A stretch of 46,815 nucleotides of DNA from Bacteroidaceae bacterium (GTDB lineage Bacteria > Bacteroidota > Bacteroidia > Bacteroidales > Bacteroidaceae). The stretch covers positions 1 through 46,815 of the forward strand of contig JAFZDY010000042.1 in assembly GCA_017560945.1 (NCBI GenBank), given 5' to 3'. Every line of letters begins with the position of its first letter. Positions within the stretch are counted from its first letter, which is position 1. The notes under the pieces are model-generated. The model was not told the origin of the DNA, ran no database searches, and worked only from the letters and a program-made list of their open reading frames with translations. Of the stretch, positions 5,770 to 13,050 are shown piece after piece. Both the position numbers and the translations under genes were made by a program.

Positions 5770-6324
5770 ATGTTTGAAAAACTCACACTTAATGACAAAG
5801 CATTCAATGTGCAAGGCTATCCACTCCCCTCCATAGAGGGCGATTGCGAGCTGGCACAGCAATCGGGGAGCTTCAGCGACGGAGGGCAGGTTGGGGGTGG
5901 GTCTGGACGGGTTAGGGTTACTCTCCTCATCATCCACTGCTCCGCCACCCTGCCCGACCAGCGGGTGACGGTGCAGGACATCGACCGTTGGCACCGCCAG
6001 CGGGGATTCGACTGCATAGGCTATCACTTCTACATCACCGTGGATGGGACAATTTGGACAGGACGTCCGTTGTCACGGGTGGGTGCGCACTGCAAGGGGT
6101 ACAATGCCCATTCGATAGGCATCTGTTACGAAGGGGGACTGGACGAGGAAGGGAACCCGTGTGACACGCGTACACTCCTTCAAAAGGCCGCCTTAGTGGC
6201 ACTTATCAACAAACTGCGCGAGATTTATCCCACCGCCGATGTAGTGGGACACAATGACCTCGACCTGCACAAGGCTTGTCCCTGCTTCAGTGCGGTGGGG
6301 GAGTATAATGGGGACGAGAGATGA
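5770..6324 (+). CDS. N-acetylmuramoyl-L-alanine amidase, PGRP/AmpD-like
   Basis: Residues 51-180 form a type-2 amidase domain that cleaves the bond between N-acetylmuramate and L-alanine in peptidoglycan. Visible zinc-site elements are His56 in LLIIHCSAT, His161 in DVVGHNDLD and the KACPCF motif with Cys170. The DRWHRQRGF and IGYHFYI segments are typical. Bacteroidetes members of this locus usually start directly before the IIHCSAT strand. Here 50 extra residues precede it, including a Gly-rich stretch encoded by DNA resembling intergenic CCCCTCCATAGAGGG and GGGTGGGTC repeats (5826-5915). ATG at 5770 has the expected A-rich leader and is kept. No signal peptide is visible, so export would need a partner such as a holin-like peptide. 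Confidence 0.9.
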   Translation: MFEKLTLNDKAFNVQGYPLPSIEGDCELAQQSGSFSDGGQVGGGSGRVRVTLLIIHCSATLPDQRVTVQDIDRWHRQRGFDCIGYHFYITVDGTIWTGRPLSRVGAHCKGYNAHSIGICYEGGLDEEGNPCDTRTLLQKAALVALINKLREIYPTADVVGHNDLDLHKACPCFSAVGEYNGDER

Positions 6325-6329
6325 GGATT

Positions 6330-6520
6330 AAGATTTAAAATTCAAAGATCAAGGTTCAAGGGTCAAGGTTCAAGATTCAAAGTTTAAGGTTCAAGATTCA
6401 AAGATCAAGGTTCAAAGTTCAAGGTTCAAGGATCAAGGTTCAAAGTTCAAGGTTCAAGGATCAAGGTTCAAAATTATTCGAGCAAAACTCTCATCAAGCT
6501 GCGCAAGTCAAGGATCAAAG
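6330..6520. repeat. 7-base tandem repeat array with conserved core, copy A
   Basis: About 20 degenerate 7-base units (CAAGGTT, CAAAGTT, CAAGGAT) are followed by a unique core whose complement reads GACTTGCGCAGCTTGATGAG. The core recurs at 7524-7550 and 25441-25470, each time next to the same 7-base array. Copies A and B are in opposite orientation and flank rsmE. Confidence 0.75.
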
Positions 6521-6572
6521 AAGTGAATAGTTATTAGTGAATCGTCACCCCCCCCCTCTGACCTATGGATAC

Positions 6573-6637
6573 AAAAAAAGGGTCAACGCTTTGACCCAAC
6601 CTTTATTAACCTTAAATCTAATACCATGAAAAACTTG
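6573..6637 (-). ncRNA. candidate small RNA, copy 1
   Basis: On the minus strand a promoter (6641-6671) is followed by about 65 bases ending in an intrinsic terminator: GGGTCAA, loop AGCG, TTGACCC, then T7 (6573-6597). The body contains a block of 29-30 bases beginning GTTTTTCATGGTATTAG and ending TTAAGGTTAAT that is identical in the second copy at 8392-8460, while the terminator stems differ in sequence. That pattern favours a functional RNA over a plain repeat. A 14-codon ORF starting MVLDLRL lies inside. It is placed between the end of rsmE (same strand) and the convergent amidase, so it cannot be the leader of a downstream gene. Confidence 0.6.
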
Positions 6638-6640
6638 ATG

Positions 6641-6671
6641 CAAAGGTACGGCTAAAATTTGATTCTGCAAG
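6641..6671 (-). promoter_or_regulatory. promoter of small RNA copy 1
   Basis: Minus strand: CTTG (6668-6671), 19 bases, TACCTTTG (6641-6648). The -7 box is the same as in copy 2. Confidence 0.65.
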
Positions 6672-6729
6672 AGAATCGCCCAAGATTTTATGTTTTATAA
6701 CATATTTCTTGATTTAAATCAAGTGAAAC

Positions 6730-7437
6730 TCACTCGCACATATTTACCAAGTGGAGGATGTGGCAAGCGACAAGAGCGGCCGTCTCGGTACGAAGACGCG
6801 AACGACCAAGGCTGATGGGTTGGAAGCCATGCTCGATGGCAAGTTGTACCTCCTCGCGACTGAAGTCCCCCTCGGGGCCTATCATCACCAGGGCATCTTC
6901 ACCAGGCTTCACCACATTCTTCAACAGAGGTTTCTCGCCTCCCAGGTCATCGTAGCAATGGGCAATGAACTTCTGACCAGGACGCTCTTGCTTGACAAAA
7001 CGGGCAAAGTCCGTCATATCGTTCAAGATGGGTTTAGTCGGCTTAAGGGATTGCTTGACGGCCGACACCAGTATCTTGTCCACGCGCTCAGGCTTGATGA
7101 CCTTGCGCTCGGAGAAACGGCAATTCAAGAATGTAAGCTCGTCGAAGCCTATCTCGGTGGCTTTTTCGGCAAACCACTCCACCCTATCCATTATCTTGGT
7201 GGGCGCCATGGCTATGTGCAGGTGACCTGTCCATTGAGGAGCAGGTGTCTCCTTGCTAAGAATGCGGAAAAGACAACGCTTGGGAGAGACTAACGTGAGT
7301 TCGGCTTCGTAGAAACTTCCACGACCGTCGGTTATCTGTATGTGTTCACCCTCGGTCATGCGAAGTACACGAGCGCAATGACCTGCCTCTTCAGAGGGAA
7401 GTTCTTGGGTGATTTCTATTTCGGGAACGTAAAACAC
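6730..7437 (-). CDS. rsmE: 16S rRNA (uracil(1498)-N(3))-methyltransferase RsmE
   Basis: The 235-residue protein methylates N3 of U1498 in 16S rRNA using S-adenosylmethionine. An N-terminal PUA-like part (HCARVLRMTEGEHIQITDGRG) leads into a SPOUT domain with the knot motifs MIGPEGDFSREEV and ISLGRSRLRTETAALVA near the C-terminus. Length is normal. The start is GTG at 7437; an in-frame TAG lies 9 bases upstream, so no longer N-terminus is possible, and FYVPEI follows directly as in relatives. The gene stands alone between two inverted 7-base repeat arrays, with small-RNA copy 1 downstream. Confidence 0.95.
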   Translation of the reverse strand: MFYVPEIEITQELPSEEAGHCARVLRMTEGEHIQITDGRGSFYEAELTLVSPKRCLFRILSKETPAPQWTGHLHIAMAPTKIMDRVEWFAEKATEIGFDELTFLNCRFSERKVIKPERVDKILVSAVKQSLKPTKPILNDMTDFARFVKQERPGQKFIAHCYDDLGGEKPLLKNVVKPGEDALVMIGPEGDFSREEVQLAIEHGFQPISLGRSRLRTETAALVACHILHLVNMCE

Positions 7438-7503
7438 GGGAGACTAATTTTGAAATTTAAATGTGGAACCTTTGTAATAGGGCAGGCAAACCCTGCCCCT
7501 ACG

Positions 7504-7614
7504 ATTTTTGAACCTTGAATTTTGACTTGCGCAGCTTGATGAGCGATAGCGAACTAATCTTGAACTTTGATCCTTGAACCTTAAACCTTAAACCTTGAAT
7601 CTTGACCCTTAATC
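7504..7614. repeat. 7-base tandem repeat array with conserved core, copy B
   Basis: Units of TTGAACC and TTGAATC flank the core GACTTGCGCAGCTTGATGAG. It fills the gap between rsmE and the DUF151 gene, preceded by a GGGCAGG...CCTGCCC hairpin near 7480. It is inverted with respect to copy A. Confidence 0.75.
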
Positions 7615-7615
7615 C

Positions 7616-8170
7616 TCACACTCTCCTCTCACGACGTGATATTTCATCACGAAGTTGGGCGGCCAATTCGTAGTTTTCCTCTTGTATGGCGCGTGAAAGG
7701 GCCTCGCGCAACACCTCTATATCGACCGATGAGACGGGTATGGAGATGGAGCCATGACCATCCTCGAAGATGTGTTCACGAGCGAGCAGTGACTCGGATG
7801 TATAGATGGGGGCACCAAAGCGCAGGGCAAGGGCAATGGCATCGCTGGTGCGCACATCCACATGTTGTATGTTGCCATCCTGCTCAAGTTCGAGCAAGGA
7901 GTAATACACACCATCCAAAACCTTATATATGTATACCTCGCGCAGGACGACACCAAAGGATTGCAACGATTGCAAATAGACATCGGACAACAGGGGACGA
8001 GGAACCTTCACACCGCGCATCACCACCAGGATGCTTTGCGCCTCGAAAGGGCCTACCATCACAGAAAGTTTGCGGAGACCTGTCGCTTCGCTCAACATCA
8101 GGAAGAAGGGACTCTTCCCCGATGCTCCCTGGGTCACATCCAACACCTTCATCAACACTTTTTCTTCCAT
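7616..8170 (-). CDS. DUF151 bifunctional-nuclease-like protein with C-terminal UVR motif
   Basis: The 184-residue protein has a DUF151 (bifunctional nuclease) domain at residues about 5-135, with KVLDVTQG, an LPIxVGPFEAQSI-like segment (here LSVMVGPFEAQSI) and DVRTSDAIALALRFGAPIY. A UvrB/UvrC interaction motif follows at the C-terminus (LSRAIQEENYELAAQLRDEI). The domain was described as a nuclease in plants; the bacterial role is unclear. I chose ATG at 8170 rather than 8323. The family starts MEEKVLMKV, and a promoter lies at 8280-8310, which would put a start at 8323 upstream of the transcript. Confidence 0.9.
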   Translation of the reverse strand: MEEKVLMKVLDVTQGASGKSPFFLMLSEATGLRKLSVMVGPFEAQSILVVMRGVKVPRPLLSDVYLQSLQSFGVVLREVYIYKVLDGVYYSLLELEQDGNIQHVDVRTSDAIALALRFGAPIYTSESLLAREHIFEDGHGSISIPVSSVDIEVLREALSRAIQEENYELAAQLRDEISRRERRV

Positions 8171-8279
8171 ACACTCTTCTTTATTTCTTTTTTCCAAAAA
8201 TGTGGAAAAGACCTTTTCCTTCCCATACAACACACGCACAAAACGGATGTTCATACGAGGGCGGAGAGGTTTCTGTCTG

Positions 8280-8310
8280 CAAAAATAATGCAAAGGAAGA
8301 GAAGTACAAA
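8280..8310 (-). promoter_or_regulatory. promoter of the DUF151 gene
   Basis: Minus strand: TTTG (8307-8310), 19 bases, TATTTTTG (8280-8287). It lies downstream of the small-RNA terminator, so the two transcripts are separate. Confidence 0.6.
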
Positions 8311-8339
8311 GAAATAGAGGCAAAAAAAACTTTCTGCAC

Positions 8340-8367
8340 TACCTGCAAAAAGTTTCTTCCTTACCTG
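8340..8367 (-). repeat. two 22-base-spaced CAGGTA units
   Basis: Read on the minus strand, CAGGTAAGGAAGAAAC (from 8367) and CAGGTAGTGCAGAAAG (from 8345) are spaced by exactly 22 bases. The same motif with the same spacing occurs three times at 20787-20852 on the plus strand. Confidence 0.6.
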
Positions 8368-8391
8368 AAAAAATTATCTTCTCTATAGGGT

Positions 8392-8460
8392 AAAAAAAAG
8401 AAGGTTGTCTCCCGACAACCAATCTTTCATTAACCTTAAATCTAATACCATGAAAAACAC
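8392..8460 (-). ncRNA. candidate small RNA, copy 2
   Basis: This is the second copy of the element at 6573-6637, with the same 29-30-base block starting GTTTTTCATGGTATTAG and its own promoter (8465-8495). The terminator is different in sequence but equal in form: GGTTGTC, loop GGGA, GACAACC, then TTCTTTTTTTT (8392-8420). The enclosed ORF again begins MVLDLRL. It lies between the GH43 gene and the DUF151 gene, all on the minus strand; since DUF151 has its own promoter downstream of this terminator, the element appears free-standing. It may match an RNA motif already named in Bacteroidales, which I cannot check. Confidence 0.6.
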
Positions 8461-8464
8461 GGTG

Positions 8465-8495
8465 CAAAGGTAAGGCTTTTTGTTGTGTTTACAAT
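8465..8495 (-). promoter_or_regulatory. promoter of small RNA copy 2
   Basis: Minus strand: ATTG (8492-8495), 19 bases, TACCTTTG (8465-8472). Confidence 0.65.
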
Positions 8496-8573
8496 AACAC
8501 AAACGAAAACTATTCGATTATTTAATCTTTATTAACCATATCTGGGGTAAACATCTCTATTTCTACACTACCA

Positions 8574-10286
8574 TTAACGACTTGTAGCGTGCAAAGCTAT
8601 GGTAGTACCTGTGAAACCTCCGGCCTCAGCAGTGGAGAGGTGATTAGCACTGACACCTACCGCAAGAGAAGTCCAGTTGTTACCCTTGTCAAGTGAATAA
8701 GCAAACTCGTAAGAGGTGCCTTCAGAGTACACAAGAAGGTCGAAGCAAACGGCATCCTGCGGAAGTTTGTTGGTTGAAATCACTCTTTCTTCGTCTCCAT
8801 TAACCTTTATCAAGGAGATGATGCGTCCCTCCTCTGATTGGCTCACCGCCATGAAGTACTGGTGAGTTTCGTCCTTGAAGAGCATGAGACCAGCCTTCTC
8901 GTTGCTATTAGCGGGATCGAAGTACATACGTGTAGAGGTTGTAAAGTTGTGGTGTTGCATACGACGGCAAACCAAGGCGGGTACTCCGCGCTCCTTCGCA
9001 CTCTTCTCAGCACACTTCAAGGTGAGGTATCCAGGTGTCTGAGTCAATGAGTAAAGGTTGGTTGCAGGGCCTCTGAGGGTCATCCATTGCATACCCAATA
9101 CAGAGTCGTTGAACTCTTCGCTCACGGTGAAGTTACCAAAGGTCACCTCTTCGCCACGCACTACACCTTCGCGACGTCCAATCATAGGAATCTCTTCGTC
9201 ACCTTGAGTGAAATAGGGGAAGCCATCTTCGCTCCACTGAACGGGCATCAAGAAGGTTTCGCGACCCAAGTTCTCGAACTTGTTGTCAATGGGTCGGCAA
9301 GCCAAGAATACGCCCCACCAGTCACCTTCGGGAGTCTGCAAAATGTCGGCGTGTCCGGCACAAGTGATAGGATTCGGACGATTGGGGTCGAGGTGGCGCT
9401 GAGTCAAGATGGGGTTCTTATCCCAAGGCACGAAAGGTCCCCAAGGTGAATCGCTACGGAAGATAACCTCTGAGTGATTCTCGCTGGTTCCTCCCTCGGC
9501 ATCCATCAAGTAGTACTTGCCATTGATCTTATACATGTGAGGTCCTTCAATCCAGATGGGCTTCTCCTCGGGGTGTACACCCTTGTTCACGAGGATCTTG
9601 CGCGGGCCTACCATCTTGTCGTTCTTCCAGTCAAACTCTTGTACACGGATGGTGCGGTGTCCATCGTATTCAGCCTTGAAGTCGGGCGCGTCGTCGTTGT
9701 TAACCACGTACGCCTTGCCATCCTCGTCGAAGAAGAAGCTGGGGTCGATACCTCCCACCTGAGGCACACGGATGGGATCGCTCCATTCACCGAACGGATC
9801 CTTTGTCTTCACATAGAAGTTGCCTGCACCTACGTTGGTGGTAATCATATAGTAGGTCTCGTTATGAGGATTGTAGCTGATGGCGGGGGCAAATATACCT
9901 CCACTCACGTGCTGGTTCTCCATGTTCACCAACTGGGAAGGACGGCTGAGTACGTGTCCCACCTGCTTCCAGTTTACAAGGTCGCGGCTATGGAAAATGG
10001 GCACACCAGGGAAATAGGTAAAGGTAGAAGTCACCAAGAAATAGTCTCCCTTGCCATTGGTACAGATGCTGGGATCGGAATACCAACCAGGAAGGATGGG
10101 TGTGTAGAAACTCTGCTCATCGGGCAACGGATTTTCTTTGTAGTAACTATCCATGCCCTCATAGTAGAAGCTATCAAACATGGCTGTACCCTGAGCAATC
10201 TCGGGTGCATCGTTGCCAGAAAAACATCCGGCGAGCACACCGCCAGTAGCAGCACATAACAAAATTTTGGTCAATACTTTGTTCAT
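8574..10286 (-). CDS. GH43 family beta-xylosidase/arabinofuranosidase-like lipoprotein
   Basis: The 570-residue protein has a lipoprotein signal (MNKVLTKILLCAATGGVLAG before Cys21), so it is probably anchored in the outer or inner membrane facing out of the cytoplasm. The five-bladed GH43 domain spans about 60-360 with the expected catalytic set: Asp71 in GWYSDPS (base), Asp181 in GGIDPSFFFDEDG (pKa modulator) and Glu247 in IEGPHMYKINGKYYL (acid). A C-terminal beta-sandwich (about 385-570) matches the DUF1349/xylosidase C2 type. Likely substrates are xylo- or arabino-oligosaccharides; the exact linkage cannot be read. There are no SusC/SusD genes nearby, so it is not in a classical utilisation locus. 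A -7 box lies at 10333-10340. Confidence 0.92.
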   Translation of the reverse strand: MNKVLTKILLCAATGGVLAGCFSGNDAPEIAQGTAMFDSFYYEGMDSYYKENPLPDEQSFYTPILPGWYSDPSICTNGKGDYFLVTSTFTYFPGVPIFHSRDLVNWKQVGHVLSRPSQLVNMENQHVSGGIFAPAISYNPHNETYYMITTNVGAGNFYVKTKDPFGEWSDPIRVPQVGGIDPSFFFDEDGKAYVVNNDDAPDFKAEYDGHRTIRVQEFDWKNDKMVGPRKILVNKGVHPEEKPIWIEGPHMYKINGKYYLMDAEGGTSENHSEVIFRSDSPWGPFVPWDKNPILTQRHLDPNRPNPITCAGHADILQTPEGDWWGVFLACRPIDNKFENLGRETFLMPVQWSEDGFPYFTQGDEEIPMIGRREGVVRGEEVTFGNFTVSEEFNDSVLGMQWMTLRGPATNLYSLTQTPGYLTLKCAEKSAKERGVPALVCRRMQHHNFTTSTRMYFDPANSNEKAGLMLFKDETHQYFMAVSQSEEGRIISLIKVNGDEERVISTNKLPQDAVCFDLLVYSEGTSYEFAYSLDKGNNWTSLAVGVSANHLSTAEAGGFTGTTIALHATSR

Positions 10287-10332
10287 AACTCTTGAGTGTT
10301 TACTGAATTTTTTAAATGAATTTAATGATGCG

Positions 10333-10340
10333 CAAAGATA
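10333..10340 (-). promoter_or_regulatory. -7 element of the GH43 gene
   Basis: TATCTTTG on the minus strand, about 45 bases before the start codon at 10286. No convincing -33 box. Confidence 0.5.
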
Positions 10341-10535
10341 CTCAACCTTATTTATAATGTACGCTACAAATATTTCACATTGTTTTGTTTTTGTTTCATA
10401 TCTCTTTTGATGTTTCGGCTACACTATATAAACGATTCATCGGAGATTTATAACATCATCAAATGGCAATGATTCTTTTCCATCGAAAAATCACCTTTTG
10501 ACCGCACAGATGGTACAATATTGCCAAAAAATCGT

Positions 10536-10543
10536 TATCTTTG
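10536..10543 (+). promoter_or_regulatory. -7 element of the LuxR-type gene
   Basis: TATCTTTG, followed by C. It lies inside the longest possible ORF (ATG 10521), which argues for the start at 10578. Confidence 0.55.
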
Positions 10544-10577
10544 CCCACAAATTCACAAGACTCAAGGAAGAAGCAGC

Positions 10578-11174
10578 ATGCAACACACCCATCACCCTCA
10601 CGAAATAGCCATCGTCGACCCCAACTCATTTAGTCAAATGGGGTTGAAGAGTCTGTTGCAGAACCTCATTCCACAAGTGACGGTGCGATGCTTCGGGTCA
10701 TTCACCCAACTGATGGACGACACGCCTGACATGTTTGCCCACTACTTTGTGGCAGCACCCATCCTGTTGGAGCACACCACCTTCTTCCTTGACCGAAAGG
10801 AGAAATGCTTTGTGATGGTCAGCGGAGTGAGCAACACCTTCAACGCCTTCCGCACACTGGACACCTCGTTGCCCGAGGAGGAGTTGGTACGTTCGCTCCT
10901 ACGCCTCCACGAGGGAGGACACAAGCAACACCCCCACCCCATGCCCGATGGGAAGGAGAGGGACAACTTCCGCCTGTCGCCACGCGAAGTGGAGGTGTTG
11001 GTACTCATCGTACGCGGCCTCATCAACAAGGAGATAGCCGACCGGCTGAACATAAGCCTCACCACGGTCATCAGCCATCGAAAAAACATCACCGAGAAAC
11101 TCGGCATACGCTCTGTATCGGGCCTTACCGTCTATGCCGTGATGAACGGACTGATAGAGGCAAACCAGATATAG
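10578..11174 (+). CDS. LuxR-type regulator with degenerate receiver domain
   Basis: The 198-residue protein ends in a LuxR/NarL helix-turn-helix (residues about 135-195): LSPREVEVLVLIVRGLINKE, then IADRLNISLTTVISHRKNI and EKLGI. The N-terminal 110 residues resemble a receiver fold (EIAIVDPNSFSQMGLKSLL), but the strand that should carry the phospho-acceptor Asp reads HYFVAAPILLEH without one, so classical phosphorylation is unlikely. I chose ATG 10578 because the -7 element at 10536 lies inside the longer frame from 10521. It diverges from the GH43 gene and is followed 35 bases later by a clostripain-like peptidase, a possible target. The regulated genes are unknown. Confidence 0.85.
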   Translation: MQHTHHPHEIAIVDPNSFSQMGLKSLLQNLIPQVTVRCFGSFTQLMDDTPDMFAHYFVAAPILLEHTTFFLDRKEKCFVMVSGVSNTFNAFRTLDTSLPEEELVRSLLRLHEGGHKQHPHPMPDGKERDNFRLSPREVEVLVLIVRGLINKEIADRLNISLTTVISHRKNITEKLGIRSVSGLTVYAVMNGLIEANQI

Positions 11175-11209
11175 GTGAATGAAAAGTAAAGAATGAAAGA
11201 ACAAAGAAA

Positions 11210-12475
11210 ATGAATCATATAAGCAGAAAATATAGCAATTATTTCCTCCCTGTCTGGAAAATATTTTTCTTAGGTACGGTAGCCATTTTGTCAAGCCTAT
11301 GTATGGCTTGCGACGACGATGACAAGTTCGAAGAGCCAGACCCTGAGCCTGGGATTGAAGAAAAGAACGCTCAGACACTGCTAATGTATATGCCATGGTC
11401 GAACGACCTCACCAGTTACTTCAAGATAAATATTGCCGACATGGAAGATGCCATAGCCGAGGGAATACTCAAGAATGAGCGGGTACTCGTATTCTTTGCC
11501 ACCACGGCCAAGCAGGCATCGCTTTTCGAATTGGTATACAACGCAGCCGATGGATCGTGTGAACGAAAAACCTTGAAAGAGTACACCGACCACCCCTGCA
11601 CCACGGCCGAGGGCATTGCCTCCATCTTGAACGATGTGAAAACATTTGCACCTGCCACCACCTACTCGATGACCATCGGTGGACATGGATTGGGATGGAT
11701 ACCTGTACAGGAGACGAAGGCACTGTATCCACAAGCCTCCACAAGCACCTCATCGGCACCCATCTACCACTGGGATGCAAAGGGGACACACTTGACCCGA
11801 TACTTCGGAGGAAAGAACAGTGCTTACCAAACGAACATCTCCACTTTGGCTCAAGCCATTACGAATGTGGGCATTACCATGGAATACATTCTCTTCGACG
11901 ATTGCTATATGTCGAACGTCGAGGTAGCGTATGACCTGCGTCACGTCACCCGCCACCTCATCGCCTCCACCAGCGAGGTGATGGCTTACGGAATGCCATA
12001 CAAAGACATGGCCCGCCACCTGTTGGGCAACATCAGTTACGAAGGCATCAGCCAGACCTTCTATGACTTCTACATGAACTACTCGATGCCCTGTGGCACC
12101 ATCGCCACCACGGTAACGGCCGAGTTGGACAGCCTTGCCACACTGATGCAGGAAATCAACGCCAACCACACTTGGGACACGAAGAAGAACTACTCGTTGC
12201 AATACCTCGACGGATACTCTCCTCACATATTCTACGACCTGTCCGACTATACCACCGCCCTGTGCACCGACTCCCTCCTGCTTACACGTTTCCACGAGCA
12301 ACTGGAGCGAGTAGCACCCGCCAATTCACATGCTCACACCCCCACCTTCTACTCGATGTACACGGGGCGACAAACGACCATAAAAACCTTTTGCGGATTG
12401 ACCATTTCCGACCCAAGTACGCACAATCTGGCCTCACCCAAAACAGAAACAAACTGGTATAAGGCCACACATTGA
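11210..12475 (+). CDS. clostripain-like (C11 family) cysteine peptidase, lipoprotein
   Basis: The 421-residue protein has a basic start and hydrophobic segment (FLGTVAILSSLCMA) before Cys34, a probable lipoprotein signal followed by an acidic linker (DDDDKFEEPDPEPG). The C11 domain begins at TLLMYMPWSNDL and carries the expected His159 (SMTIGGHGLGW) and Cys232 (ILFDDCYMSNVEVAYDL), the dyad of clostripain-type endopeptidases that cut after Arg or Lys. Extracytoplasmic location is inferred. It follows the LuxR-type gene by 35 bases and may be cotranscribed with it. A hairpin at 12558-12579 could end the transcript. Confidence 0.88.
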   Translation: MNHISRKYSNYFLPVWKIFFLGTVAILSSLCMACDDDDKFEEPDPEPGIEEKNAQTLLMYMPWSNDLTSYFKINIADMEDAIAEGILKNERVLVFFATTAKQASLFELVYNAADGSCERKTLKEYTDHPCTTAEGIASILNDVKTFAPATTYSMTIGGHGLGWIPVQETKALYPQASTSTSSAPIYHWDAKGTHLTRYFGGKNSAYQTNISTLAQAITNVGITMEYILFDDCYMSNVEVAYDLRHVTRHLIASTSEVMAYGMPYKDMARHLLGNISYEGISQTFYDFYMNYSMPCGTIATTVTAELDSLATLMQEINANHTWDTKKNYSLQYLDGYSPHIFYDLSDYTTALCTDSLLLTRFHEQLERVAPANSHAHTPTFYSMYTGRQTTIKTFCGLTISDPSTHNLASPKTETNWYKATH

Positions 12476-12557
12476 GGAACCATATAGCGCACCGTCGGAA
12501 GCTGTATGGTATAAGACCCCAAACTATATATGTGAACACAGAAGATATAGGGGGGGG

Positions 12558-12579
12558 AGGTGTGTCATAATTCACACCT
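12558..12579 (+). terminator. hairpin downstream of the C11 peptidase gene
   Basis: AGGTGTG, loop TCATAATT, CACACCT, followed by TCCTCATTATTTT. The T-tail is interrupted, so this is a weak terminator call. Confidence 0.4.
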
Positions 12580-12586
12580 TCCTCAT

Positions 12587-12887
12587 TATTTTAGGCACGG
12601 ATGACACGGATTACGCGGATTTATTTTTAATCAATGTGAGTTCGACATAATAAATTGTGAGCAGAAGTAACCAAAACTCTTCCCAAACTTAGGGGAGGAG
12701 TTGTAGATACCACGTCCCTTATATCGAACTCGCATCATCTAAAGAATACGGATGTACTGTAGGGACACGGCATGCCGTGTCCGTTTCGTGTGTTACAAAT
12801 CTATCTGGCGGACACGGCATGCCGTGTCCCTACAAGCAACGAATAACAAAATAAATCCGCGTAATCCGTGTAATCCGTGCCTAAAAA
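12587..12887. repeat. composite intergenic repeat, nested inverted arms
   Basis: The outer arms are TTTTAGGCACGGATGACACG plus a further 9-base unit (12589-12627) and its reverse complement built from AATCCGCGT, AATCCGTGT, AATCCGTGC (12851-12887). Inside lies the TIR element 12758-12834. The 9-base arms recur at 15039-15070 and 15101-15133 around a shorter spacer. The 12476-13050 gap holds no gene that I can support. Confidence 0.7.
12758..12834. repeat. TIR-like palindromic element, copy 3
   Basis: The ends are TGTAGGGACACGGCATGCCG and the exact reverse complement, and the flank CAAGCAACGAATAAC is shared with the copy at 5414-5482. The interior differs between copies while the ends are conserved. 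Confidence 0.75.
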
Positions 12888-12988
12888 GTCAATTATAAAA
12901 CAGCTATTGTTCCACCAAGTTAGACGTGAGTTCACTAAAAAAACAACAATATTGACAGATAAATCACGAATAATCAAGTTTTTTTCAC

Positions 12989-12996
12989 TATCTTTG
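12989..12996 (+). promoter_or_regulatory. -7 element of the dsbD-like gene
   Basis: TATCTTTG followed by C, about 55 bases before the start codon at 13051. The upstream region is A/T-rich; no clear -33 box. Confidence 0.55.
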
Positions 12997-13050
12997 CACG
13001 GATTTATGTAATCGAACGAAATAAATATTAAAAATCACATAATCAAAAGA

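Noticed and set aside
1-6324. complete prophage
   Set aside because: No integrase, capsid, portal, tail or terminase gene is seen; only primase, HU and amidase types that also occur outside phages.
7636-8388. 250-codon plus-strand frame across the DUF151 gene
   Set aside because: It runs through the DUF151 coding region, its promoter and the 22-base repeat; composition is not protein-like.
9474-10259. 261-codon open frame antisense to the GH43 gene
   Set aside because: GH43 catalytic residues are all present on the minus strand; the antisense frame is a shadow.
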